This document shows positions 24,961 through 31,971 of a stretch of DNA of 64,000 nt, piece by piece. Both the position numbers and the translations under genes were made by a program. The number at the start of each line of letters is the position of its first letter. Within the stretch, counting starts at the first letter, position 1. Location: positions 13,893 through 77,892 of the forward strand of contig DASRIA010000034.1 of assembly GCA_035650255.1 (NCBI GenBank), written 5' to 3'. The notes under the pieces were generated by a model, which searched no databases, was not told the DNA's origin, and saw only the letters and a list, made by a program, of their open reading frames with translations. The stretch is from DASRIA01 sp035650255. Its GTDB lineage: Bacteria > Actinomycetota > Thermoleophilia > Solirubrobacterales > JBBDJG01.

Positions 24961-25143
24961 TTGGCCAATCACCTGACGCCCACCGAGCTGGCTCGGGAAG
25001 CGGGCATGGATCGCCGCGAGGTCATCTCGAAGTGCATGGAGTTGGGGGTACCGATCTTCCAGGGCAAGATCGACAAGACCCTGTTCCTGGCCTCCTTGAA
25101 GGAGATCCAGGGCAAGTCCCCCGGTCAGGTGGCGCAGGCCTAG
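24961..25143 (+). CDS. Small helix-turn-helix/IF2N-like protein
   Basis: 60 residues from TTG 24961, selected because GAGAGGGG lies six bases upstream. LTPTELAREAGMDRREVISKCMELGVPIFQGKID resembles the N-terminal IF2N fold of translation factor IF-2 and MerR-like winged helices, followed by TLFLASLKEIQ. No other domain is present. It may bind nucleic acid. The strong promoter and structured leader suggest abundant expression. The acyl-CoA synthetase begins 161 nt downstream with its own -10 candidate. Confidence 0.75.
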   Translation: MANHLTPTELAREAGMDRREVISKCMELGVPIFQGKIDKTLFLASLKEIQGKSPGQVAQA

Positions 25144-25244
25144 CGCAGCAGCTGCAGCGGGCCTTCCGGGCGGATCCGCCGCCCGCGCGTCTGCCCACCT
25201 CCCGGCACCACCGGCAGCGGGCCTCCGTGAGCACCGGCGCCGGA

Positions 25245-25250
25245 TACAAT
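25245..25250 (+). promoter_or_regulatory. -10 candidate for the acyl-CoA synthetase gene
   Basis: TACAAT, 54 bases before ATG 25305, with no recognisable -35. Between it and the gene lies a GAGGAGGAAG ribosome-binding site (25293-25302). A 7-bp inverted repeat, GGGAGCC/GGGCTCCC-like (about 25266-25282), sits in the leader. Confidence 0.4.
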
Positions 25251-25304
25251 CGCCAGCAGTTTGCGGGGAGCCGAGGGCTCCCCCACCCGAGCGAGGAGGA
25301 AGAG

Positions 25305-27110
25305 ATGGAGGCTCAGACGGCCACGACGCCGAGCGACGCTGCGACCGGCTCGAAGACGCTTGCGGACCTGCTGCCCCTGGCCGTCGAGAAGCACGCCGCG
25401 AAGGTTGCCCAGAAGTTCAAGGACCAGTCCACGGGCGAATGGGTCGACGTCTCGTATCCCGAGCTGGGCCAGATCGCCAAGGAGGTCTCGCTCGGCCTCC
25501 AGGAGCTCGGCATCGACCGCGGCGACAAGGTCGGGATCCTCTCGAACACGCGGCCCGAGTGGACGTACGCGGACTTCGGCATTCTCGCCACCGGCGGCAC
25601 GGTCGTCCCGATCTACCAGACCAACTCCCCTGAGGAGTGCCACTACGTGCTGGAGCACTCCGAGTCCGTCGCGGTGATCCTCGAGGACCAGTCCCAGCTC
25701 GACAAGATCCGCAAGGTCCGCGACCAGCTCCCGAGCCTCCGGCACGTGATCTCGATGGAGCCGCTCGACGGCGACGACGTGATGAGCATGGAGGAGCTGC
25801 GCGAGCGCGGCCGCGGGCGCTCGGACGACGACTTCAAGCAGCGCGTCGCGACGGTGGAGGGCTCCGACGTCGCGACCTACATCTACACGTCCGGCACCAC
25901 CGGCCCGCCCAAGGGCTGCGTGATCGACCACCAGAACTGGCGCGACATGCTGGACATGGTGCAGTCGCAGAACGTCCTCATGGAGGACGAGGTCGCGTAC
26001 CTGTTCCTGCCGCTCGCGCACGCGTTCGCACGGTTGATCCAGCTCGGCTCGCTCGACGTCGGCGCCACGATCGTCTACTGGGAGCGCGACCCGCAGAAGA
26101 TCATCCCGAACCTGATGGAGGTCAAGCCGACGTACTTCCCGTCGGTGCCCCGCATGTTCGAGAAGATCTACTCGCTCGCCAACTCGAACGCGCCCGACAA
26201 GGCCCAGCTCGAGCAGGCTGTCCAGCTCGGCCTGAAGGTCCGCCAGATGCAGGATCGCGGCGAGGCCGTGCCGGCGGAGCTGCAGGAGGCGTTCGACAAG
26301 GCCGACGCCGCCCTGTTCCAGAACGTCCGCAACATCTTCGGCGGGCGCATCAAGCAGGCGGTGACCGGCGCCGCGCCGATCGCCCAGGAGATCCTCGAGT
26401 TCTTCTACGCCTGCGGCGTGCTCGTGCTCGAGGGCTGGGGGATGACCGAGACCTCGACTGCCGCCACCTGCAACACCGCCGAGGAGTTCCGCTTCGGATC
26501 GGTGGGCAAGCCGTTCCCCGGCGTCGAGGTCAAGATCGCCGCAGACGGCGAGATCCTCGCGCGCGGCCCGAACATCTTCCGCGGCTACTACAAGAACCCG
26601 GAGGCCACTGCCGAGACGATCGTCGACCGATGGCTGCACACCGGCGACATCGGGCGGATCGACGAGGACGGCTTCCTGTACATCACGGGCCGCAAGAAGG
26701 ACATCATCATCACCGCCGGCGGCAAGAACATCACCCCGGCGAATCTCGAGAACGGCCTGAAGCAGAACCAGTACATCTCACAGGCGGTCGTGCACGGCGA
26801 CCGGCGCCCCTTCCTGACCGCCCTGATCACGCTCGATCCCGAAGAGATCGTGCCGTGGGCGCAGGCGCAGGGCATCGAGGACACCGACATGGCGTCGCTC
26901 GCACAGAACGAGAAGGTGCAGGCGCTCGTCCAGGAGGCGGTCGACAAGGTCAACGAGAAGGTGGCGCGCGTGGAGGAAGTGAAGAAGTTCACGATCCTGC
27001 CGCACGACCTGACGCAGGAGACCGGGGAGCTGACGCCGACGCTGAAGGTCAAGCGCAACGTCGTGAACGAGAAGTACGCCGGCGAGCTCGACGCGATGTA
27101 TCGGAAATGA
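25305..27110 (+). CDS. Long-chain fatty acid-CoA ligase (AMP-forming)
   Basis: Activates fatty acids to acyl-CoA with ATP at the membrane. It has 601 residues from ATG 25305 with GAGGAGGAAG upstream; the frame stays open further upstream but is not homologous. AMP-binding motif YIYTSGTTGPPKG, FLPLAHAFAR, the motif VLEGWGMTETSTAATCN, HTGDIGRIDEDGFLYITGRKKDIIITAGGKNITP and the C-terminal lysine in LTPTLKVKRNVV complete an ANL synthetase of the FadD15 type. It could supply acyl-CoA to the thiolase and SCP2/ALDH proteins encoded earlier in the window. Confidence 0.93.
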   Translation: MEAQTATTPSDAATGSKTLADLLPLAVEKHAAKVAQKFKDQSTGEWVDVSYPELGQIAKEVSLGLQELGIDRGDKVGILSNTRPEWTYADFGILATGGTVVPIYQTNSPEECHYVLEHSESVAVILEDQSQLDKIRKVRDQLPSLRHVISMEPLDGDDVMSMEELRERGRGRSDDDFKQRVATVEGSDVATYIYTSGTTGPPKGCVIDHQNWRDMLDMVQSQNVLMEDEVAYLFLPLAHAFARLIQLGSLDVGATIVYWERDPQKIIPNLMEVKPTYFPSVPRMFEKIYSLANSNAPDKAQLEQAVQLGLKVRQMQDRGEAVPAELQEAFDKADAALFQNVRNIFGGRIKQAVTGAAPIAQEILEFFYACGVLVLEGWGMTETSTAATCNTAEEFRFGSVGKPFPGVEVKIAADGEILARGPNIFRGYYKNPEATAETIVDRWLHTGDIGRIDEDGFLYITGRKKDIIITAGGKNITPANLENGLKQNQYISQAVVHGDRRPFLTALITLDPEEIVPWAQAQGIEDTDMASLAQNEKVQALVQEAVDKVNEKVARVEEVKKFTILPHDLTQETGELTPTLKVKRNVVNEKYAGELDAMYRK

Positions 27111-27153
27111 CGAGTTTCGCTTAGCCGCGAAACTCGGTGGCTCCGGGTCGGAG

Positions 27154-27873
27154 CTACTCCACGTCGCGGCGGCGGTCTATCAGCGTGGCGGCCGTGGCCA
27201 GCACGGCCAGCCAGGCGGTCAACACCAATCCCGCGTGCAGCATCGTGCCGTCGACGTTGCCGCCCTGGCTGAGCACGCCGAACGACGTGCCGAGCGTGTA
27301 GTCGACGAGATCCTCCTCGGGGAGGGTGACCAGCGACTCGACCACGAAGATCCACAGCAGCAGGCCCACCTGCGCAGCGACCTGGTTCCTGATCAGCGTC
27401 CCGACCGCCACGCCGATCGCCGCGCACATCATCGACGCGAGGATGCCGCCGACGGCGACGCCCAGGTAGTCCCGGCCGTCGAGGCTCGGGCCCGGGGTTC
27501 CCGCCAGCAGCGGGATCCCGACCGCATAGGTGACGGCGCCGATCGCGATCGCCCCGAGGCCGGCCGTGAGGCCGTAGGCGAGCATCCGCGCCATCACCAG
27601 CCGATAGCGGTCGGGAGCGATCAGGACCGCCGGAGCCAGCGTGCGGTGCCTGAACTCGCCGGTGGCGCCGACCGCGCCGTAGATCAGCATCAGGGCCGCG
27701 ATCCAACCGCCGAATGCAAGCGCGTTGCGCTTGTCCCGCACCGTCCCCGGGTCGTCCACCAGCGCGACGATCACGATCGTCGCGACCGCGAGCAGCAGCC
27801 CCGCGGCCGCGAAGGACACCGCGGTGCGCGTGGTGCGCACCTTGATCAGCTCGCCGGCCAGCAGGCGGGTCAC
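27154..27873 (-). CDS. ABC transporter permease (ABC-2 type)
   Basis: 239 residues. About six hydrophobic helices, beginning AVSFAAAGLLLAVATIVIVALV and including WIAALMLIYGAVGATGEFRHRTLAPAVLIAPDR, the conserved E-F-R-H-x-T loop of ABC-2/NatB-like permeases. GTG 27873 overlaps the ATPase stop by four bases (GTGA), so the two are coupled and form an exporter. The substrate is unknown; bacteriocin, antibiotic or Na+ export are possibilities. Confidence 0.87.
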   Translation of the reverse strand: MTRLLAGELIKVRTTRTAVSFAAAGLLLAVATIVIVALVDDPGTVRDKRNALAFGGWIAALMLIYGAVGATGEFRHRTLAPAVLIAPDRYRLVMARMLAYGLTAGLGAIAIGAVTYAVGIPLLAGTPGPSLDGRDYLGVAVGGILASMMCAAIGVAVGTLIRNQVAAQVGLLLWIFVVESLVTLPEEDLVDYTLGTSFGVLSQGGNVDGTMLHAGLVLTAWLAVLATAATLIDRRRDVE

Positions 27874-28772
27874 GTGATCCCCTCCGTGTCGCTCGTCAGC
27901 TCGAGGAAGACCTCCTCGAGCGACGTCGTGACGAGCGTCAGCTCGTGCAGGGGCGCGCCCGCCGCATGGGCCACGTCTCCGACTCGCGCGAGATCGTCGG
28001 TGCTCACCTGCAGCGACCCGTCGTCCTGACGAGTGACGTCGAGCCCCGTGGCTGCGAGTGCTGCGACCAGCTGGTCGGCGGCAGGCGTCCGCACGCGCAC
28101 CGCCCCGCCCATCGTCAGCTCCGACACGGACCCCTGCCGCACCATCCGGCCCCGATGGATCACCACCACGTCGTCGACCGTCTGCGCCACCTCCGCCAGC
28201 ACGTGGCTGGACACGAGCACGGTGCGTCCCTCCGCCGCCAGGGAGCGCAGGAAGTCGCGCAGCCACCGGATCCCCTGCGGATCGAGCCCGTTCGCAGGTT
28301 CGTCCAGCACCAGGACCTGCGGGTCGCCGAGCAACGTGGCCGCGAGGCCGAGCCGCTGGCGCATGCCCATCGAGTACTTGCCGACGCGGCGGTGGGCGGC
28401 GCCCTCCATCTCCACGAGGCGCAGGACCTCCTCGGTCCGCGAGCGCGGAAGGCCGGCCATCGCCGCGAGCGAGCGCAGGTGGTTGCGGCCCGAGCGGCCC
28501 GGATGGGCACCGGCGACCTCGAGGTTGGCGCCGACCATCAGGGCCGGGTCGTCCAGATCCGCGTAGCGGCGGCCCATCACGGTCGCGTGGCCGCGGGTCG
28601 GCCGCGCCAGCCCCAGCACCATGCGCAGCGTGGTGGTCTTGCCCGCGCCGTTCGGTCCCAGGAAGCCGGTCACCGTCGCGGCCCGGACCTTGAAGGAGAG
28701 GTCGTCCACTGCGGTGACCGAGCCGTACCGCTTGGTCAGCCCGACCGCTTCGATCGCCCCGTCGAGGCGCAT
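27870..28772 (-). CDS. ABC transporter ATP-binding protein
   Basis: 300 residues. Walker A GPNGAGKTT (39-47), signature YSMGMRQRLGLA, Walker B VLVLDEPANGLD and the switch SSHVLAEVAQTVDDVVVI place it with ABC-2/drug-exporter ATPases (CcmA/NatA group). A ~75-residue C-terminal domain follows (LTMGGAVRVRTPAADQLV and on), typical of this group. It overlaps its permease by four bases. The upstream CmcI-like gene ends 17 nt before its start and may be in the same transcript. Confidence 0.92.
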   Translation of the reverse strand: MRLDGAIEAVGLTKRYGSVTAVDDLSFKVRAATVTGFLGPNGAGKTTTLRMVLGLARPTRGHATVMGRRYADLDDPALMVGANLEVAGAHPGRSGRNHLRSLAAMAGLPRSRTEEVLRLVEMEGAAHRRVGKYSMGMRQRLGLAATLLGDPQVLVLDEPANGLDPQGIRWLRDFLRSLAAEGRTVLVSSHVLAEVAQTVDDVVVIHRGRMVRQGSVSELTMGGAVRVRTPAADQLVAALAATGLDVTRQDDGSLQVSTDDLARVGDVAHAAGAPLHELTLVTTSLEEVFLELTSDTEGIT

Positions 28773-28789
28773 GCCAGGTGGAGGCTGCG

Positions 28790-29425
28790 CTACGGCTGGC
28801 TCCGACTATCCGTGCCCGGCACGCGCCGCAGGTAACCGCCGGGCTGGAAGGTCAGCAGGAACTTCTCGCACACGGGGTCGACCTCGAAGGAGCGGTTCTC
28901 GTTCAAGAACTCCTCGATCGCCTCATCCGGGCCTGGCCCGTGGTCGGGCAGCAGCCAGGCGTGGGTGTCCTCGACGATCAGGTAGCAGCCCTCGCTCACG
29001 AGTGACGAGTACTCCTTCAGCTCGGCGAGCACGTGTTCCTTGGTGTGGTCGGAATCCAGGATGACCATCACGCGCTCCGCGCTGGAAGCCTCGGCCCGGA
29101 CCTGCTCGAGCACCTCTGGCGCCACGGACGACCCCTTCACGTACTCGATGCGCGGGTGCGTGGGCAGATCGTCCTGCGGATCGATGTCGATCGTGATGAT
29201 GCGACCCCTGTCCATCAGGTCGCACATCGAAGCCAGGTAGAGGGCGCTTCCCCCGGAGAACGTGCCGGTCTCGATGATCAGATCCGGCTCAGTCATGTGG
29301 AGCAGCTCCTGATAGACCCAGAGGTCGGTCGGGCACTTGTAGACGTGCCTGCCAAGCCAGAACGTCGCCAGCCAGACGCCGCTCTTGCCGTACTCCCGGT
29401 AGAAAGCTTCCCTGAGCTCGCTCAT
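28790..29425 (-). CDS. CmcI-family methyltransferase/hydroxylase-like protein
   Basis: 211 residues of the cephalosporin hydroxylase (CmcI)/rhamnosyl O-methyltransferase family. The SAM-binding signature LIIETGTFSGGSALYLASMCDLM, then ITIDIDPQ, EYVKGSS and VMVILDSDHTKEHVLAEL with the metal-type aspartates, and YLIVEDTH are present. A methyl or hydroxyl transfer to a sugar or lipid is likely; the substrate is unknown. It sits between the ABC pair and the patatin gene on the same strand. TAGAAC ending six bases before the ATG is a weak -10. Confidence 0.85.
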   Translation of the reverse strand: MSELREAFYREYGKSGVWLATFWLGRHVYKCPTDLWVYQELLHMTEPDLIIETGTFSGGSALYLASMCDLMDRGRIITIDIDPQDDLPTHPRIEYVKGSSVAPEVLEQVRAEASSAERVMVILDSDHTKEHVLAELKEYSSLVSEGCYLIVEDTHAWLLPDHGPGPDEAIEEFLNENRSFEVDPVCEKFLLTFQPGGYLRRVPGTDSRSQP

Positions 29426-29450
29426 GGATCCGTTCTAGCGGCTGGCGGTA

Positions 29451-30728
29451 CTAGCTGCCACTCTGGCGGAGCAGGGCGCCGGTGGTCTGCTCCAAAATCC
29501 GGCGCCACGCGGTGGTGCGCTCGCGTTGCTCGTCGGCCTGGCGCAGGATCTTCGTCACGCGCCGGGCCGAGATCTCGATCCCGTGCTTCTCGCAGATCTC
29601 CTTGTAGTGGCGGTAGTCCTGCGCGAGGCGCAGGGTGACCGACTCGAAGCCATGGCGCGCGATCTCGATGCGCGACGAGTAGTTCATGATGCTCGTCCCG
29701 AACATCAACTCGTCGTTCGGGTCGGGCTCGATCAAGATGATGTCGACGCCCGGGTAGCGCTCCCGCCAGTGCTTGACGTGCTCGTGCAACCGGGCGTGGG
29801 CGAGCAGCTTGAACGCCTGGTAGCCGACCTGCGGATAGCCCATGTCCGACACGCGGCGCACGCGGCTCCCGAAGATCGTCGGGATCCGCTTCTGGAAGTC
29901 ATTCACGTACGGCACGAGCGGGTTGATCACCACGATGAACTTCGCGCCCTGCTCCACCGCGACGTCGACGTTCGTCGTCGAGCGGATGCCGCCGTCGATC
30001 AGCTGCCGGCCGCGCACCTCCACCGGCCGGTACACCATCGGCAGCGCCGTGGAGGCCGACACGGCCTTGGAGATCGGCACGTCGTCCCAGCCGGGAGAGC
30101 CGAACACGATCCGCTCGCAGGTGTCGAGATCGGTCGCCGTCAGGTAAAGCTCGGCCTCCAGCAGCCGGAAGTCGTCGGTGCGGTCGCTCTCGAGGAAGGC
30201 CTCGCGAATGTACTGCTCGATGCCGGAGCCGGTGTAGAGCCCCGAGGGGAGCGCCTCGGCCAGCCCGGTGAAGACGTCCATCAGCGACACCTCGCGCCAC
30301 CGGCCCGCCAGGCTGCGCGCCAGCCCTGCGAGCCGCAGGGGCATGAGCATGGCCCGCGTCGCGAAGTCCGCGTAGTTGGGCCGCAGGAGGGCGCCGAGGT
30401 CCACGTCGCGGAAGGGGGTCGGCACCTGGCGGTTGACGACGCGCGACATCTCCTCGGGGGTCAGGCCCGCGGCCAGCAGCCCGGCGACGAACGATCCGGC
30501 GCTGGTGCCGACGTAGATGTCGAACTCGTTGACCGTCCGGTTGACGCTCAACAGGTCGAGCGCGCGCAGGGCGCCGATCTCGTAGACGCCGCCCGTGAAC
30601 CCGCCCCCGCCGAGCACGAGCGCGGTCTTGGAACGCCCGCCACGGCGCCGTTGGGCCTTCTGGATGCTCGAGCGCTTGGGGCCCGCAGCCCCCGGCACCG
30701 ATGATTCGAGTTCGACTACGTCACCCAT
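29451..30728 (-). CDS. Patatin-like phospholipase
   Basis: 425 residues. Oxyanion loop VLGGGGFTGGVYEIGAL, nucleophile S76 in YVGTSAGSFVAGLLAAG and catalytic Asp in RQLIDGGIRST form the patatin Ser-Asp dyad. No signal peptide. A ~100-residue C-terminal extension beyond the patatin fold (FKLLAHARLHEHVKHWRERYPGVDIILIEPDP and on) matches the longer bacterial patatins and is basic at the end. It probably hydrolyses lipid acyl chains. A TAGGGT -10 lies 12 bases upstream of its ATG, sharing the 157-bp divergent region with R2lox. Confidence 0.9.
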   Translation of the reverse strand: MGDVVELESSVPGAAGPKRSSIQKAQRRRGGRSKTALVLGGGGFTGGVYEIGALRALDLLSVNRTVNEFDIYVGTSAGSFVAGLLAAGLTPEEMSRVVNRQVPTPFRDVDLGALLRPNYADFATRAMLMPLRLAGLARSLAGRWREVSLMDVFTGLAEALPSGLYTGSGIEQYIREAFLESDRTDDFRLLEAELYLTATDLDTCERIVFGSPGWDDVPISKAVSASTALPMVYRPVEVRGRQLIDGGIRSTTNVDVAVEQGAKFIVVINPLVPYVNDFQKRIPTIFGSRVRRVSDMGYPQVGYQAFKLLAHARLHEHVKHWRERYPGVDIILIEPDPNDELMFGTSIMNYSSRIEIARHGFESVTLRLAQDYRHYKEICEKHGIEISARRVTKILRQADEQRERTTAWRRILEQTTGALLRQSGS

Positions 30729-30802
30729 TGAACAAAGCGGACCCTACCAGGGGCTTCTTGCCGGTCCGCGCACTCCGCCTCCCCTGTTGCAGCGCAGTGC
30801 AA

Positions 30803-30849
30803 ACCGGCCGGTCAGTAAGTGGAACCGCCGCCAGAGGCGGCGGTAGGCT
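30803..30849. promoter_or_regulatory. Two palindromes at the R2lox promoter
   Basis: ACCGGCCGGT (30803-30812) is a perfect 10-bp palindrome of TetR-operator style. ACCGCCGCC-AGA-GGCGGCGGT (30824-30844) is a perfect 9-bp inverted repeat whose last base is the first of TAGGCT (30844-30849), the likely -10 of R2lox. Binding at either would occlude the promoter. No TetR gene is visible nearby. Confidence 0.5.
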
Positions 30850-30885
30850 GTCCGGAGCAGGCAAACCCGGCGCGCAGGAGGCCCA

Positions 30886-31809
30886 GTGACCACGCTCAGC
30901 TCACGTATCGAACTCACCGACTTCTTCTCGGAGACCGCGGACCCGGCGCTGCTCGAGTCGGCGGACCGAGGGCAGACGGAGCTGCTCGACTACCGGCAGC
31001 TGTACGAGCTGTGGGAGCGCCAGCAGTGGCTCACGCAGGAGCTGGACTTCTCGGTCGACCGCGATCACTGGCACGGCTTCCCGGACGAGGAGCGCTTCCA
31101 GCGGATGTACGGGCTCTCGTCGTTCTTCATCGGCGAGCAGAAGGTCACCGAGGAGCTCGGCCCGATGATGCGCGCCGCGCCCACGCAGGACATGCAGGTG
31201 TTTCTCGCGACTCAGATCGCGGACGAGGCCCGCCACGTGCGCTTCTTCGACCGCTTCTACGCGGAGGTGGGCGTGCTCGCTTCGGATGACCTGGCGGCGC
31301 GCCTGAAAGAGACCGAGAAGCACCTCAATCCCGCGTTCAACGTCCTCTTCGACGAGATGCTCGGCGCGCGGGTGCGCACGCTCGCCGAGGACCCGACCAA
31401 CATGGTCGCGCTCGTGGAGGCGATCACGCTCTACCACATGGTGATCGAGGGCATGCTCGCGCTCACGGGCCAGCACTTCATCATCGACTTCAACGAACGC
31501 GAGGGCACGCTGCCCGGGTTCGTGCGCGGCTTCAACCTCGTCGCGCGCGACGAGCATCGCCATGTCGCTTTCGGGGCGCGCTTCCTGCGCGACGCCGTGT
31601 CGGAGGACCCGGCCTACAAGGAAGTGATCCAGCGCACGCTCGCCGAGGCGCTCGAGATCGCCGATGCGGTGCTCAAGCCGCCGTGGGCGCAGGACCAGCC
31701 GGAGGACTACGAGTTCTTCGGCGTGAGCATCGACGACACGCGCGACTTCGCGGCCCAGGCGCTGACGCGGCGCCTGAAGGTCATCGGGCTCGTGCCCGCA
31801 GCCGCCTAG
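30886..31809 (+). CDS. R2-like ligand-binding oxidase (R2lox)
   Basis: 307 residues of the ferritin-like, ribonucleotide-reductase-R2-related family with a Mn/Fe centre that binds a fatty acid-like ligand. Metal ligands are E84, E114, H117, E188, E223 and H226. Distinguishing features are V87 three residues after E84 and Y183 five residues before E188, the positions of the R2lox Val-Tyr ether cross-link, and F121 where true R2 has its radical tyrosine. So it is not a normal RNR beta subunit, and no nrdA is adjacent. GTG start with AGGAGG upstream. The natural substrate of the family is unknown. Confidence 0.85.
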   Translation: MTTLSSRIELTDFFSETADPALLESADRGQTELLDYRQLYELWERQQWLTQELDFSVDRDHWHGFPDEERFQRMYGLSSFFIGEQKVTEELGPMMRAAPTQDMQVFLATQIADEARHVRFFDRFYAEVGVLASDDLAARLKETEKHLNPAFNVLFDEMLGARVRTLAEDPTNMVALVEAITLYHMVIEGMLALTGQHFIIDFNEREGTLPGFVRGFNLVARDEHRHVAFGARFLRDAVSEDPAYKEVIQRTLAEALEIADAVLKPPWAQDQPEDYEFFGVSIDDTRDFAAQALTRRLKVIGLVPAAA

Positions 31810-31857
31810 TACGCAAGCTGACGGCCTGAAAAGGATGGCGCGCCCCGCGCCGCCGTC

Positions 31858-31863
31858 CTACGA
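31858..31863 (+). promoter_or_regulatory. -10 candidate for the LuxR-PBP4 fusion gene
   Basis: TACGAT; transcription would start near 31870. The leader to TTG 31972 contains GGAGG at 31885-31889. The coding frame is open from 31822 but holds no ATG or GTG before 31972, only an ATT at 31900. Confidence 0.35.
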
Positions 31864-31971
31864 TGGGAATGCGTCTTCAGGGATGGAGGCGCTTTCTCAA
31901 TTCAGCGGGCGCAGCGTCGGAGCGCCTCACTTGACCGCTTCGCCGCCGTCAGCAAGGAAGCCGACACCCGT

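Noticed and set aside
24891..25304. GTG 24891 after AAGGAGG as the start of a longer acyl-CoA synthetase
   Set aside because: The AAGGAGG overlaps the -10 box and would not be in the mRNA as a ribosome-binding site; the added ~138 residues have no homology, and ATG 25305 has its own strong site.
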